Source: Novosphingobium sp.
GTDB lineage: Bacteria > Pseudomonadota > Alphaproteobacteria > Sphingomonadales > Sphingomonadaceae
Direction: 5' to 3'
Assembly: GCF_039595395.1 (NCBI RefSeq)
Contig: NZ_JBCNLP010000006.1
Location: forward strand, 1,865,001 to 1,929,000
Length of the DNA stretch: 64,000 nt
Made by a program: the position numbers and the translations under genes. Below the pieces are notes generated by a model. That model saw only the letters and a program-made list of their open reading frames with translations, made no database searches and had not been told where the DNA came from. Of this stretch, positions 31,490-40,807 are shown piece after piece (position 1 is the first letter of the stretch; each line of letters starts with the position of its first letter).

Positions 31490-32386
31490 CCTGCGGTCGA
31501 TCTCGTCGAGTGTCCATTGCAGCGCGGGAGACACGCGCGCCTCATCCCACACAAACCACAGGCTGGCCACCGCCTCGGGGTGAACGATAGGGCGCAGCAC
31601 GATGCGCGCCGGATTGAGCTGGGCCAATCCCTCCGGCACAATCCCTGATCCCAGCCCGGCCGCCACCAGCCCCAGCACGCCGGTCACCGAGCTAGAGGTC
31701 CACTGCACATTGAGCGAGAATCCAGCCTCCCGCGCCAGGTGCGACATCACCTGCATCACGCCGAAATCGCCCGGATCGCTGTAGCTGATCAGCGGCAGCC
31801 CATCGAGATCGGCCAGCGTGGCATGATCGCGCCCGGCCAGCACATGGCTTTCGGGCAAGGCCAAGCGCAGCGGCTGAGGGGCCAGCGCCAGATGCCTCCA
31901 TCCTGGTGCCAAAGTGAGCGGCGCGCGTACCAGCGCGACGTCGATCCGCCCCTCTTCCAGCTGGCGCAGCACACTGCCGATGTTGCCCTCATGCAGCTCC
32001 AGCGCCAGACCGGGCCGTTCATCGCGCACATGGCGCAGCAGGGCGGGCAGGGTATCGCCGAACATTGCTGAGACGACATAGCCGATCGCCAGCCGCCCGG
32101 CCTCGCCCCGCGCGGTGCGGCGGGCGGTTTCGGCATCCGCATGATGACGGTCGAGCAGGCTCGCGCAGGCGTCGCGATAGGCGATACCGGCATGGGTCAG
32201 ATCGATGCCGCGCTTACGCCGGTGGAACAGGCGCACGCCCAGCGCTTCTTCCAGCGCGGCGATCTGCTGGCTGACGGCTGGCTGGGCAATGCCCAGTTGC
32301 TCGGCCGCGCGCCCGATGTGCAAATGACGGGCCACAACCAGAAAGACCTGCAAGCGGCGGAGCGATAGAGCTGCCAGTTCATTCAT
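31469..32386 (-). CDS. LysR-family transcriptional regulator
   Basis: The ATG at 32386 (MNELAALSLRRLQ) has AAGGGGGAAGG upstream and gives 305 residues. The HTH (LGIAQPAVSQQIAALEEALGVRLFHRR) is at about residues 25-55 and the effector domain follows (IGYVVSAMFGDTLPALLRHVRDE...). It converges on the UbiD operon and its end overlaps the last gene of that operon by 21 bases. It is the likely regulator of ubiD, although the convergent layout places its own promoter far from the ubiD promoter. Confidence 0.9.
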   Translation of the reverse strand: MNELAALSLRRLQVFLVVARHLHIGRAAEQLGIAQPAVSQQIAALEEALGVRLFHRRKRGIDLTHAGIAYRDACASLLDRHHADAETARRTARGEAGRLAIGYVVSAMFGDTLPALLRHVRDERPGLALELHEGNIGSVLRQLEEGRIDVALVRAPLTLAPGWRHLALAPQPLRLALPESHVLAGRDHATLADLDGLPLISYSDPGDFGVMQVMSHLAREAGFSLNVQWTSSSVTGVLGLVAAGLGSGIVPEGLAQLNPARIVLRPIVHPEAVASLWFVWDEARVSPALQWTLDEIDRRLAAQER

Positions 32387-32763
32387 GCCTTCCCCCTTCA
32401 CACCGTGCCGCTTACGCGGCAAGGGGTAATGCAATCCCTGAGATGGCATCACGGCATTTGCCTGCCTCCGCCTCAATACCGGTCGTTCAGCGCTCGTGGT
32501 CGGAGCTTTGAAACCGGGCATACATTTACGTTGGCTGCAGCGCTGCTGAAAGACTGGGTCTGGGACTTTGCCGCCTTTCGCAAATGATGCATCGAATGGC
32601 AGATTTTGACGAAACCTGCCTCCTTAGCCTAATCATGCCATCCGTTGTCACAGGGGACGATCCATTTCGGCGCCGCTGAAGGCTGCTGGATTTGGGGCAC
32701 ATTCCTTCACGATGGATTGCCGAAGTTTCGCACTGCTGAGATGCGTTTTGTTACCTCTTCCAG

Positions 32764-32910
32764 TTAAACCCGCGGCCATTTGGCCCCATGCGCCAAGCCC
32801 AAGGTGACCACCCCCGCTATCAGCGCTGGAATGATCAGCCACAAGGTCACCATGTGCGGTTGAGCCATGAGAATGGTCAAGCTTTGGCCGGTCACGAGCT
32901 GGTCCGCCAA
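32764..32910 (-). CDS. Possible tiny membrane protein after the cytochrome gene
   Basis: A 48-codon frame from a TTG at 32910 (AAGGA about nine bases upstream) or a 34-codon frame from an ATG at 32868 ends at a TAA at 32764. It encodes a hydrophobic helix, TLWLIIPALIAGVVTLGLAHG, followed by KWPRV, a plausible single membrane segment. It starts two bases after the cytochrome stop, so coupling is possible. It is too short to be certain. If real it could be a membrane partner of the cytochrome. Confidence 0.35.
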   Translation of the reverse strand: MADQLVTGQSLTILMAQPHMVTLWLIIPALIAGVVTLGLAHGAKWPRV

Positions 32911-32912
32911 GC

Positions 32913-33371
32913 TCAGTCGTCCTTCTGGCGATACTTGTCATGAGAGCCCTTGCAGGCCATGCCCAGCGCCATCTGCTTGGCGCGGATCTCGGAAAGATTG
33001 CCGGAATCCGCGGCGGTCTTGTAGTCGCCGGCGGCCTTGACCAGACTGGCGGCCGCCGCCTTGAAGCCGGCGTTGTCGTTCCATATCCCGGGCTTGGCGC
33101 CGGTCTTCCCCTTGTAGCGGCCGATGCCGGTGCCTTTCGGGAACCAGGTGGCAATGCGGGGTGCCAGCGCGTTGATGGTGGCCGCGCTCTTGTGGATGAC
33201 GGCCACATCGGGCGTGCCGGTCTTAAGCGTGTCACCTGCCGCCTTGGCCGCGGCGCCGAACTGCTTGAAATTCTTCTGTCGGGTTTCCACCGTTTCCTGC
33301 GGCGTTGCGGCATGCACCGACACCGCTCCGGCCAGCACGAACCCACTCACCAGCAGTTTCATCGCGCGCAT
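32913..33371 (-). CDS. Cytochrome c'/c556-like protein with altered haem motif CKGSH
   Basis: The ATG at 33371 has GGGGAGG upstream and gives 152 residues with a signal peptide (LLVSGFVLAGAVSVHAA). The four-helix pattern (ETRQKNFKQFGAAAKAAGDTL, then IWNDNAGFKAAAASLVKAAGDY) matches soluble cytochromes c'. The haem site should read CXXCH, but here it is CKGSH near the C-terminus, so the second cysteine is serine (TCT in place of TGT). The axial histidine and KYR tail remain. Haem may be held by one thioether or be lost. The protein would be periplasmic. Confidence 0.82.
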   Translation of the reverse strand: MRAMKLLVSGFVLAGAVSVHAATPQETVETRQKNFKQFGAAAKAAGDTLKTGTPDVAVIHKSAATINALAPRIATWFPKGTGIGRYKGKTGAKPGIWNDNAGFKAAAASLVKAAGDYKTAADSGNLSEIRAKQMALGMACKGSHDKYRQKDD

Positions 33372-33440
33372 GGACACCTCCCCTCCCTATCTCGGTCCAT
33401 TTACAACGCCTTGAGCCAGCGCACAGCATCACGCGCCCTC

Positions 33441-34478
33441 TCATTCACCCGAGGCTGCAGTTCCTCCCGCAGCCAGGGTCGTTGCCATGCGCGCCCTCGT
33501 ACAGAAGTCGAATACCGCCTCATAGCGCTCATATTTTTCCCGCCCGACCAGAAACGGATTGGTCTTGCTACGGCCGATCTCGTTCAAGCGCTGCACGGTG
33601 TCGTCGGTATCGCCGTGAGGCGAAATTTCGACATCGACCTTGGCCAGCATCGTGGCCTGGGAAAACTTCCCGAGCGACTGAAGAAAAACTTTTTGACCCT
33701 CGATTTTCAGCGGGAGGCCATTGCCACCCCAGTATGCCGCCTGATGCATCTGCCCATGGTCCTTCACCGGAATGATGAAGGAAAAGGTTCCGGGCGTATG
33801 GCCGGGCGTTGCGATGGTGGTGACGGTGGTGTCGCCCAGCGTTACATGGCCGCCATCCTCAAGGACGAGATCCCGTTTCGGACGGGGCGAGCGGGCCAGT
33901 GGGCTGCGCTCATTCATATGTTCCAAAGCTTGCCACGCGATCTCGCTCATGAAGACATGGGCACCCGACAGCGACTGGATCAACGGCGCACCGCCATAAT
34001 GGTCGCCGTGTTCATGGCTAACGATGATATATTTCACCTTGCCCGGGTCGAGGCCGACCGAACGCATGCCATCCACGATATAGGTTTGCGCTTCCTGCTG
34101 GGTGGTCAGGGCGTCGATCAGAATGATCCCCTCCGAAGTAACCACTGCCCAGGAGGCAACATCGGCCGCTCCGATATAGTAGAGATTGTCGAAAACCTTT
34201 GTGGCTTTGGGCGCGGTGAGGCCCGAAACGATGTGCCCACCCGTCGCGTTGCAGCGGAAGGAGACCGTGGTGGGCCAGTCTTTGCCACCGACATCGACCG
34301 CCATCTTGCCAAAGCCGATGGCGGCCGGATCCTTCAGACCGTCTTCCCGATCAAGGTCCTCGTAGGTGCGGACGGGCTTGGGATACGGCTTGTTGGGATC
34401 GGCAACGGCGCTAGTGACCGATCCAAGTAAGAGGCCGGAAGAGAGGAGAATGCCTGCAATGTTTTTCATTTTGCTCAT
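33441..34478 (-). CDS. Metallo-beta-lactamase-fold hydrolase, exported
   Basis: Starting at 34478 (MSKMKNIAG) the protein has 345 residues; a start at 34469 (MKNIAG) is equally possible. A signal peptide ends near TSAVADPN. The metal motif HEHGDH lies in IIVSHEHGDHYGG, with the later ligands in ATPGHTPGTFSF. The family includes B3-like lactamases, lactonases and alkylsulphatase-like enzymes. It follows the TonB receptor gene by a short overlap, so the two form an operon. The substrate is probably related to what the receptor imports, perhaps a lactone or ester split in the periplasm. Confidence 0.87.
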   Translation of the reverse strand: MSKMKNIAGILLSSGLLLGSVTSAVADPNKPYPKPVRTYEDLDREDGLKDPAAIGFGKMAVDVGGKDWPTTVSFRCNATGGHIVSGLTAPKATKVFDNLYYIGAADVASWAVVTSEGIILIDALTTQQEAQTYIVDGMRSVGLDPGKVKYIIVSHEHGDHYGGAPLIQSLSGAHVFMSEIAWQALEHMNERSPLARSPRPKRDLVLEDGGHVTLGDTTVTTIATPGHTPGTFSFIIPVKDHGQMHQAAYWGGNGLPLKIEGQKVFLQSLGKFSQATMLAKVDVEISPHGDTDDTVQRLNEIGRSKTNPFLVGREKYERYEAVFDFCTRARMATTLAAGGTAASGE

Positions 34479-34486
34479 CTCATGTC

Positions 34487-37324
34487 TCACATCTTGAAGC
34501 GAAGGCCAAAACGGAAGGAACGGCCCACAACGTCGTAAAGTCCAGGGTTGGTGGCGATCGCAAGATTGCCGTTGCCTGGCGCAAATGGCGGATTGTGGTC
34601 GAGGAGGTTGCGGATATCGATGTAAACCTCAGCCCGGCGCTCGAGCACCGGCAGCTTGTAGGAGAATTGGGCATCCAGATAGAACTGCGGGGCGATATGA
34701 TTGAAATTCACCTGGGTATCGTTCTTCGTGATATCCCAGAGCCCGCCCCCGATCAGCCGTCCCTGAAAGAAGATCGAGGCCACCCGGCTTGAGAGACCAA
34801 GCTGAGTCGTGCCCGACCAATGAGGGGTTGTACTCAGGCCGACCTGACCAGCCTGGTTGATCGGAGCCGACCCCGGGACGGTGTTGGTGAGCCGGTCGAG
34901 GTAGGAGATGATGGTGCGCAGGTTCACATTACTGCCATCGCCGAGAATTGATCCAGCCGCATGACGATAGCCGATGTCAAAATCGATACCCGTAGCCCTG
35001 AGTTGAGCAAGATTGAGAGGCACACTAAGCAGCCGAACGAGCGTCCCGCTTGAGTCTCGAACGGTCTGGGAGCAAGCGAGTGGATTGCCTGCGTAGCACT
35101 GGTCAACAAGCTGCTGCGCCGTCACAGACTGGATCGCGTCATTGATCTTGATGTCGTAGTAGTCGGCGGACAGCGTGAAACCCGGAATGACCGGCGGTTG
35201 CAACACGACGCCCGCGGTGAAGGTGTCGGCTTTTTCCGGCCTTAGGTTGGGATTGCCCGACAAGATAGTGGGAACGCCAAGAACGACTGCGCCGCCCTTG
35301 AAGGGATCAATGGGCGAAGAGGTCTGCTGGCGCCCGGCACTGAACAATTCAGATACGTTGGGTGCGCGGATATCGCGCGATCGGGTTACCCGCAGGCGGA
35401 AACCTTCGGTAGGCACATAGCTGATCCCCGCCTTCCATGAAGGAATGGTTCCGCTGGTGCTATAGTTCGTAACGCGCGCCGCGCCGTTAAATTCCAGGCT
35501 GCGAGCATAAGGGGTGTCCTTGAGAAGCGGGATAACGGTTTCCGCATAGGCCTCCTTGACCTCATAATGTCCGGCCCAGGGTTGCGGGTTGCCGTAAAGC
35601 CACGCGCCGGCTTGCGATAGCGGATCGGAGGTCGTGACCGCACTTTCCCGGCGCCATTCGCCGCCCACGGCAAGTGAAATCGGGCCTGCCCATCCTTGCA
35701 GCAACGTCCCGGTAAAATTGACCTGAGCCTCGTTTTCGGTAAGCGTCGAAACCGAGGAACTGGTACCCGAAACGTAGTCCAGCGCCGCCGAGGTCGGCGC
35801 ATTGATGCCAAATAGATTGATGGGCACGCAGCCGTTGGTCGGGTTGGTCAGTGTCGAGCGACAAACAACTTGCCCGGTTGCAGGACTGATGACCGCATCG
35901 ACAGCACGCGCCAACGCCTGGGTGTTGTCTACGTTGAGGATTTGGGTCGTTGCCTTGGACTGACCGTGGTTGAAATAGGCTTCCCATTTCCAGGAACCCA
36001 GCTTGCCCTTGGCGCCACCGACATAGCGCTGCGTCTTGGCGTCATTGTCGGTGTAGACATACCCACGATCGAAAGAGTGGCGTAGGAAGGTAAGGGACGT
36101 GACACCTGTCGCGAGCATCTGGCTGCTGATGGACGCCGGAAGATAGGCATTATCACGCTGGATCGTCAGAACATTGCCGACCTGATTACGGTTAAGGCCT
36201 GTCACGTATGTGCTTTCACTGTCACCCCACATAGCTTCGCCGTAGAGCGTCACATTATCCGTCAGATCATACTCGGCGTGACCGAAGAGCGAGATGCGGT
36301 GCAGCGGGCGGATCAGGTCCTGCACCAGTTCCGAATTGATGCCATCGCCGCCGATCTGCTGCGAGCTGGTACGATAGCTGCCAAAGCTGTAAGGCGTGGG
36401 TGTGCCATTTGGACTGAACTGGATGCCGGCTAGCGCGGCATTGGCAGCCGCAGAGCCACCATTGCCATTCAAAATCATGCCGCCCTGTGTGCCGATCGTC
36501 CGTACATTGTAAGCCGAAATGAGGCCAGGGCCGCCCGCCGGGCCCTGCACATAGTAATGACCCTGGCTGCTCCAGCTGCGATCCTGCGGGCGCACGCCGT
36601 CATTCTGGAAATACTCGGCCGACATCACGACATGGCCCCGATCGCCACCGAATTTGAACCCATAAGCGCCGGAGGCTTTGACTTCCTTGTTATCACCTCG
36701 CTGCGAGATGCCATAATAGGCGTCGGTCTTCAGGCCGGTGAATTTCGTATCGAGAATGAAATTGACGACGCCCGCGACGGCATCGGATCCATAGGCGGCG
36801 GAAGCGCCGCCCGTTACGATGTCCACGCGGCTGATCAGCGCTGAGGGGATCATGTTGACATCGACGCTGCCGTTGAGCGAGCCAGCGACGAAACGCTGGC
36901 CGTTGAGCAGGGTCAATGTCCGCGAAGGTCCAAGCGCGCGCAGGTCAAGGAAACTCTGCCCTCCGTTCGTGGTGCCCGAATTACGCTGAGGCCCCGACGT
37001 ATTGGTTAGGGCGGGCAGGGTGCGCAGCGCTTCTGCAATTGTCGAAGGCGAGGATTTGATGAGCTGATCGCTGCTCAGGGCAGTGACCGGCGTTGGGGCC
37101 GTGAGACCTGGCCGGGCGATGCGCGACCCGGTGACGATGATATCGGCATTCACTTTGCCTGCGTCCGAGGTGCTGGCTGTCGTTGGAGCAGTGACCGGAG
37201 GCGTTTCAGACGAGGCCACAGCACCTTGAGCATGTGCGGTGCTGCTCAATGCAAAAACGCTTGCTGCTCCAAGCAGCATGACGCGGACAGCGGATGGCAT
37301 AGTGGAGGCGTAACGGCCCATCAT
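34487..37324 (-). CDS. TonB-dependent receptor
   Basis: The protein has 945 residues from the ATG at 37324, with AAGGGA upstream; an ATG at 37342 is an alternative. A signal peptide (VMLLGAASVFALSSTAHAQ) precedes the TonB-box-like DIIVTGSRIARPG and the plug (IAEALRTLPAL, RALGPSRTLTLLNGQRF). The barrel ends in SFRFGLRFKM. It takes up an unknown nutrient with TonB energy. The hydrolase at 33441 follows in the same operon. A KdgR-like operator is 112 bases upstream, placing the gene in the IclR regulon inferred for this cluster. Confidence 0.93.
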   Translation of the reverse strand: MMGRYASTMPSAVRVMLLGAASVFALSSTAHAQGAVASSETPPVTAPTTASTSDAGKVNADIIVTGSRIARPGLTAPTPVTALSSDQLIKSSPSTIAEALRTLPALTNTSGPQRNSGTTNGGQSFLDLRALGPSRTLTLLNGQRFVAGSLNGSVDVNMIPSALISRVDIVTGGASAAYGSDAVAGVVNFILDTKFTGLKTDAYYGISQRGDNKEVKASGAYGFKFGGDRGHVVMSAEYFQNDGVRPQDRSWSSQGHYYVQGPAGGPGLISAYNVRTIGTQGGMILNGNGGSAAANAALAGIQFSPNGTPTPYSFGSYRTSSQQIGGDGINSELVQDLIRPLHRISLFGHAEYDLTDNVTLYGEAMWGDSESTYVTGLNRNQVGNVLTIQRDNAYLPASISSQMLATGVTSLTFLRHSFDRGYVYTDNDAKTQRYVGGAKGKLGSWKWEAYFNHGQSKATTQILNVDNTQALARAVDAVISPATGQVVCRSTLTNPTNGCVPINLFGINAPTSAALDYVSGTSSSVSTLTENEAQVNFTGTLLQGWAGPISLAVGGEWRRESAVTTSDPLSQAGAWLYGNPQPWAGHYEVKEAYAETVIPLLKDTPYARSLEFNGAARVTNYSTSGTIPSWKAGISYVPTEGFRLRVTRSRDIRAPNVSELFSAGRQQTSSPIDPFKGGAVVLGVPTILSGNPNLRPEKADTFTAGVVLQPPVIPGFTLSADYYDIKINDAIQSVTAQQLVDQCYAGNPLACSQTVRDSSGTLVRLLSVPLNLAQLRATGIDFDIGYRHAAGSILGDGSNVNLRTIISYLDRLTNTVPGSAPINQAGQVGLSTTPHWSGTTQLGLSSRVASIFFQGRLIGGGLWDITKNDTQVNFNHIAPQFYLDAQFSYKLPVLERRAEVYIDIRNLLDHNPPFAPGNGNLAIATNPGLYDVVGRSFRFGLRFKM

Positions 37325-37435
37325 CGGTCCCTTCCCTTTCATTCGCCAGACTTTGCCTGGTCGATTCGTTCGGCCTTTCGACAGGCCGGTTTACGAGGGG
37401 TGGGTTAACCGGAGAAATCGGCTGTGACAAGCATA

Positions 37436-37454
37436 AATACAACGGTGTTTCATT
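37436..37454. promoter_or_regulatory. IclR/KdgR-like operator upstream of the TonB receptor
   Basis: AATACAACGGTGTTTCATT matches the site at 40912 in 17 of 19 bases and resembles the KdgR-type palindrome (AATGAAAC, spacer, GTTTCATT). It lies 112 bases before the receptor start and just downstream of the amidohydrolase stop. Confidence 0.6.
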
Positions 37455-37473
37455 TTCGCGGTAATTTATGTCG

Positions 37474-38526
37474 TCAGCCGAGGGGGTACATATCGTTCAG
37501 GCTGTAGGTTTGCCGCGCTGTTTCAAAAAATAACGCGTGACGCTCTTGTGCTGTCCGAGATGCAGCGATCCGCTTGTAACCGTTCCAAAGATTGGCATAG
37601 CCGACCATACCCTTGTCGACCGGGAAGTTGCTCTCGAACATGCAGCGCGTTACGCCAAAAGCCTCGATGCAAAAGTCTATGTAGGGCTGCCAGATCTGGC
37701 TCAGATGGTCGGATGTGGGCGGTTCCGGGAGCAAATGGAGGTCAAATCCATTAACCTTCATTCCTAGTCCACCAAGCTTCATGCGAATATTGGGTCGCGA
37801 TGCAACCGCCTCGATTCCGGCGCGCCACGCATCAAAAGCCTCTCGCGGCCGGTCGCGATAACCTCCTACGCGGATCGGTCCGCCGCAGTGATCGACGACG
37901 ATGGTAAGATCCGGGACCGATAGGCTGAGCTGCACAATTTCGTGCAACTGGGTTTGATAGGCCCAGACGTCGAGCGTGAGCTCCCGCTGCGCAAGGATCT
38001 GGGAGGAACGAATAAAGCTCGGGCTTTGCAGAAGTCCCTCGGGAGGAGCCACCGGGGTCGACTGAACTGCTGGATCGTTGTGAAAGGCAACTGGGAAACG
38101 GATGCCCTTGAGGCGGTCGGTGTGCTGCTGCATCCTGTCAAGAATCGGGGCAATCTCTGCCGCCAGCGTCATATCGGCGCATCCCACGATGCCTCCGCAG
38201 GCCAGCGTCTCCCCATAGATGCCGCTGGCCGCCATGGCTGCCACGCCGTTGACGAATTCGACCTCGCCAAGCGGACGGAGCGCGAGGGGCCCGTTCTTGC
38301 GGTACATCGAACGACACTGGACGAACACCGTGCCGGCGATACGATGCCCGCTTTTGATATCGCTCAGCAATTCCGGGTAGAGATAGGTTCCGTCCGGACG
38401 GTCCCAGAGATGGTGATGGCAATCGATAATGGGTAGCTCAGGATCGAGTGCTGGTTCGACATTCAGTGCCAACCAATCCTCGCGGACGGGGACATGACTA
38501 AAGGCTATCGCTTTGGGTTCGGCCAC
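37474..38526 (-). CDS. Amidohydrolase-family protein (Amidohydrolase_2, LigI-like group)
   Basis: The protein has 350 residues from a GTG at 38526, with GGAGAG upstream; a GTG at 38532 is also possible. Metal and active-site features are IIDCHHHLWD at the N-terminus, the histidine of VVDHCGG, and MFESNFPVDKG near the end, where the group has ESNFP in place of the usual GSDWP. The family contains lactonases such as 2-pyrone-4,6-dicarboxylate hydrolase. It is divergent from an MFS gene with an IclR-type operator between them. A ring-opening hydrolase in the pathway is a reasonable inference. Confidence 0.87.
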   Translation of the reverse strand: MAEPKAIAFSHVPVREDWLALNVEPALDPELPIIDCHHHLWDRPDGTYLYPELLSDIKSGHRIAGTVFVQCRSMYRKNGPLALRPLGEVEFVNGVAAMAASGIYGETLACGGIVGCADMTLAAEIAPILDRMQQHTDRLKGIRFPVAFHNDPAVQSTPVAPPEGLLQSPSFIRSSQILAQRELTLDVWAYQTQLHEIVQLSLSVPDLTIVVDHCGGPIRVGGYRDRPREAFDAWRAGIEAVASRPNIRMKLGGLGMKVNGFDLHLLPEPPTSDHLSQIWQPYIDFCIEAFGVTRCMFESNFPVDKGMVGYANLWNGYKRIAASRTAQERHALFFETARQTYSLNDMYPLG

Positions 38527-38573
38527 GTGCACTCTCCAAAAATTCGGGACTCGCCTAAGCTCACACCCTCAAT

Positions 38574-38592
38574 AACGCAACAGCGTTTCATT
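38574..38592. promoter_or_regulatory. IclR/KdgR-like operator between the amidohydrolase and MFS genes
   Basis: AACGCAACAGCGTTTCATT matches the site at 40912 in 16 of 19 bases. It lies in the divergent promoter region, 48 bases from the amidohydrolase start and 82 from the MFS start, so one site could control both. Confidence 0.6.
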
Positions 38593-38673
38593 TTTGATTG
38601 CGATTCTCGGTTTGGCCGTGCATGGTCCGGGCGCAGGCTCGCCCCACGATAAAACGAGCCGCGGGAGCATGCG

Positions 38674-39918
38674 ATGTCTGATGTGCAAGTGAGTGGCGCC
38701 AAATGGTATCGCGACATCACGCGAGCCCAATGGATGGCCCTGGCCCTGGCCGGGCTGGGATGGACGTTTGAAAGCTACGACTCCTACTCCTTGTCACTGA
38801 CGATCCCGTTCATCTCGCAACATTTCACCATGTCGAAAACCTTGGTCGGATCGCTCCTCAGCCTCACCGCGGCAGGCCAAATGGTCGGGGGCATTCTCTT
38901 CGGCTTCGTGGCCGACCGGATCGGGCGGGTGAAAACCGCCTTTCTCTGTATCTGCATCTATTCCCTGTTCTCGGGCCTCTTCGCCTGCGCCCAATCGGTC
39001 GAGCAACTCTTCATTCTTAGGGTCTGCGGCGCTTTCGGCATGGGTGGTATGTGGACAGCGGGGGCCGCGCTCGTCGCCGAGAGCTGGCCTGCGCATTTGC
39101 GTGGTCGCGGCGGCGCTCTGATGCAGGCGGGGCTGCCTACCGGGGCGATCGTGGCGATCGCCGCTTCCGCTGTCGTCGGTGAAACGATCGGCCTCGCCGA
39201 TGAAGGGTGGCGCGTGCCTTATCTCATCGGGGCCTTGCCGGCCCTGATCCTCTTTTTCGTCGCTCGGGCCACGCCTGAGTCTCCAGTTTGGATAGCGCAA
39301 CGACATCGCAAACAAATAGCGCATGACGCAAGACAGGGTGTGGGCCCCAGTATCCTCAAGCCTGCTCTCATCGCCTTCGGTCTGGTGTTTTGCCTGCAAT
39401 ATGTATTCTGGGGGGTGACAAGCTGGACCCCGACCTATCTGGTTGCCGCCCGGGGCATGAACCTGATGTCGAGCCTGAGCCATGTGTTGCTGCTCCAGCT
39501 TGGCGCTCTTGCCGGTTTTCTGGTTTTCAGCGTCTTCGTCGATCGGCTGGGCCGACGCCCGATGTTCGCGGCCTATTTGCTGCTGGGCGCGGTTGCGGTC
39601 GCTACCTTCGTGTTCGGTCCCGATGCCCTGCTGCCATTGGCGCTGTTTTGCGCGGGTTTTTCGGTGAATGGCATCTTCGCCGGACTGGGCCCTTTCATCG
39701 CGGAACTGATCGCCACCAGCCCTCGGCGTGGCTTCGTCATGGGGCTGATCTACAATGGGGGCAGGCTGGGCGGTGTATCGGCACCCACGATCATCGGCAT
39801 GCTGGCCTCGGGCAAGGGCAGTCTGGCAGCCGGACTGGGCTCGACGGTGGTCGCCTTGTTGCTCGCTCTCGTCATCGTGGCCATCGCACCGGAAACAAAA
39901 GGGCGGGAGATTAAGTGA
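38674..39918 (+). CDS. MFS transporter (AAHS-type, aromatic/organic acid symporter)
   Basis: The protein has 414 residues, about 12 membrane segments. The first helices read WTFESYDSYSLSLTIPFIS and the loop 2-3 motif is FGFVADRIGRVKT, the MFS signature; a second copy (VDRLGRRP) is in the middle. It belongs with transporters for aromatic or other carboxylic acids. GGAG precedes the ATG. Placement beside the amidohydrolase and before the IclR regulator suggests uptake of the pathway substrate across the inner membrane. Confidence 0.9.
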   Translation: MSDVQVSGAKWYRDITRAQWMALALAGLGWTFESYDSYSLSLTIPFISQHFTMSKTLVGSLLSLTAAGQMVGGILFGFVADRIGRVKTAFLCICIYSLFSGLFACAQSVEQLFILRVCGAFGMGGMWTAGAALVAESWPAHLRGRGGALMQAGLPTGAIVAIAASAVVGETIGLADEGWRVPYLIGALPALILFFVARATPESPVWIAQRHRKQIAHDARQGVGPSILKPALIAFGLVFCLQYVFWGVTSWTPTYLVAARGMNLMSSLSHVLLLQLGALAGFLVFSVFVDRLGRRPMFAAYLLLGAVAVATFVFGPDALLPLALFCAGFSVNGIFAGLGPFIAELIATSPRRGFVMGLIYNGGRLGGVSAPTIIGMLASGKGSLAAGLGSTVVALLLALVIVAIAPETKGREIK

Positions 39919-40006
39919 GCGGACTTGCCCGGTCCCAAGGTCTTCCGGACCCACGGGCGCAGGACTGGCCTTGTGCTTATGAGGGAGCGGCCTTATCGCA
40001 AACGGC

Positions 40007-40744
40007 ATGGCAAATGACAGCGAATTGACAAGACGTGATCGACCGGGAGTTAGCGGTGTTGCAGCCGTCGATCGGGCCCTTAGCGTTCTTCGGGCATTCG
40101 AGCGCGGTGATGCGGTGCTGACGCTTTCCGAGCTCGCCCGGCGCACCGATCTGGTCAAAAGCACCGTGATGCGCTTGGCTGTTTCGTTGGAAGAAGCAGG
40201 TTTTCTGCTGCGGCTGGCTGACGGGCAATACCAACTCGGCGGGGAGATTGCTCGCCTCAGCAGCATCTACCAGGATGCTTTCGGTTTCGAGCGCCAAATC
40301 CTGCCTATCCTCCAGCGTCTCTCGGAGCAGTCGGGAGAAACCGCCTCGTTCTATGTGAGGCACGGGGCGTATCGGATGTGCCTGTATCGGATCAATTCTC
40401 CGCACCGGCTGCGCATTCACCTCCAGCCAGGTGACACCAGGCCGATGGATAATTCCGCGATTGCTCAGGCGCTGCGCCTGACAGATCCCCAAGCAGTGCG
40501 CGTCCTCTACTCGGCCGGGTCGCAAGATCCATATGCCTCATCCATGGCCATAGCTGTCTTTCTGGGCGATGGGCCGCCGGTTGGAGCTTTGACCCTTTCC
40601 GGGCCATCAAATCGTCTCCATGAGGGAAGGCTGGAAGAGCTGGCTCCGTTGCTATCGGAAGCGCTCTCCAATTTGCTCAGTGGCATGAACGCCGATGTGC
40701 ACCGCGACGTCATTCTACAGGAAGCGAATCGCACCCGCTCGTAA
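40007..40744 (+). CDS. IclR-family transcriptional regulator
   Basis: The protein has 245 residues. The winged HTH is at about 20-85 (LSELARRTDLVKSTVMRLAVSLEEAGFLLRL), followed by the ligand-binding domain with LSEQSGETASFYVRHG. It lies 88 bases after the MFS gene on the same strand. Four operator-like sequences of the KdgR type surround the cluster (37436, 38574, 40808, 40912), and this is the only IclR protein in the window, so it is the likely binder. Whether it represses or activates cannot be read from sequence. Confidence 0.92.
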   Translation: MANDSELTRRDRPGVSGVAAVDRALSVLRAFERGDAVLTLSELARRTDLVKSTVMRLAVSLEEAGFLLRLADGQYQLGGEIARLSSIYQDAFGFERQILPILQRLSEQSGETASFYVRHGAYRMCLYRINSPHRLRIHLQPGDTRPMDNSAIAQALRLTDPQAVRVLYSAGSQDPYASSMAIAVFLGDGPPVGALTLSGPSNRLHEGRLEELAPLLSEALSNLLSGMNADVHRDVILQEANRTRS

Positions 40745-40807
40745 ATAGCAAAACTGCCCGTTTCCAAGCAGCACTCCGCGCGGCTGGCTGCCGCCTTGAC
40801 GCGAAAA

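Noticed and set aside
32648..33346. A 232-codon minus-strand frame overlapping the cytochrome gene
   Set aside because: It is in a different frame from the cytochrome, which has a signal peptide, helical pattern and ribosome site. The other translation is rich in R, S and P.
38794..40266. A 490-codon minus-strand frame opposite the MFS and IclR genes
   Set aside because: It spans two well-supported genes on the other strand and shows low-complexity, charged sequence without recognisable domains.
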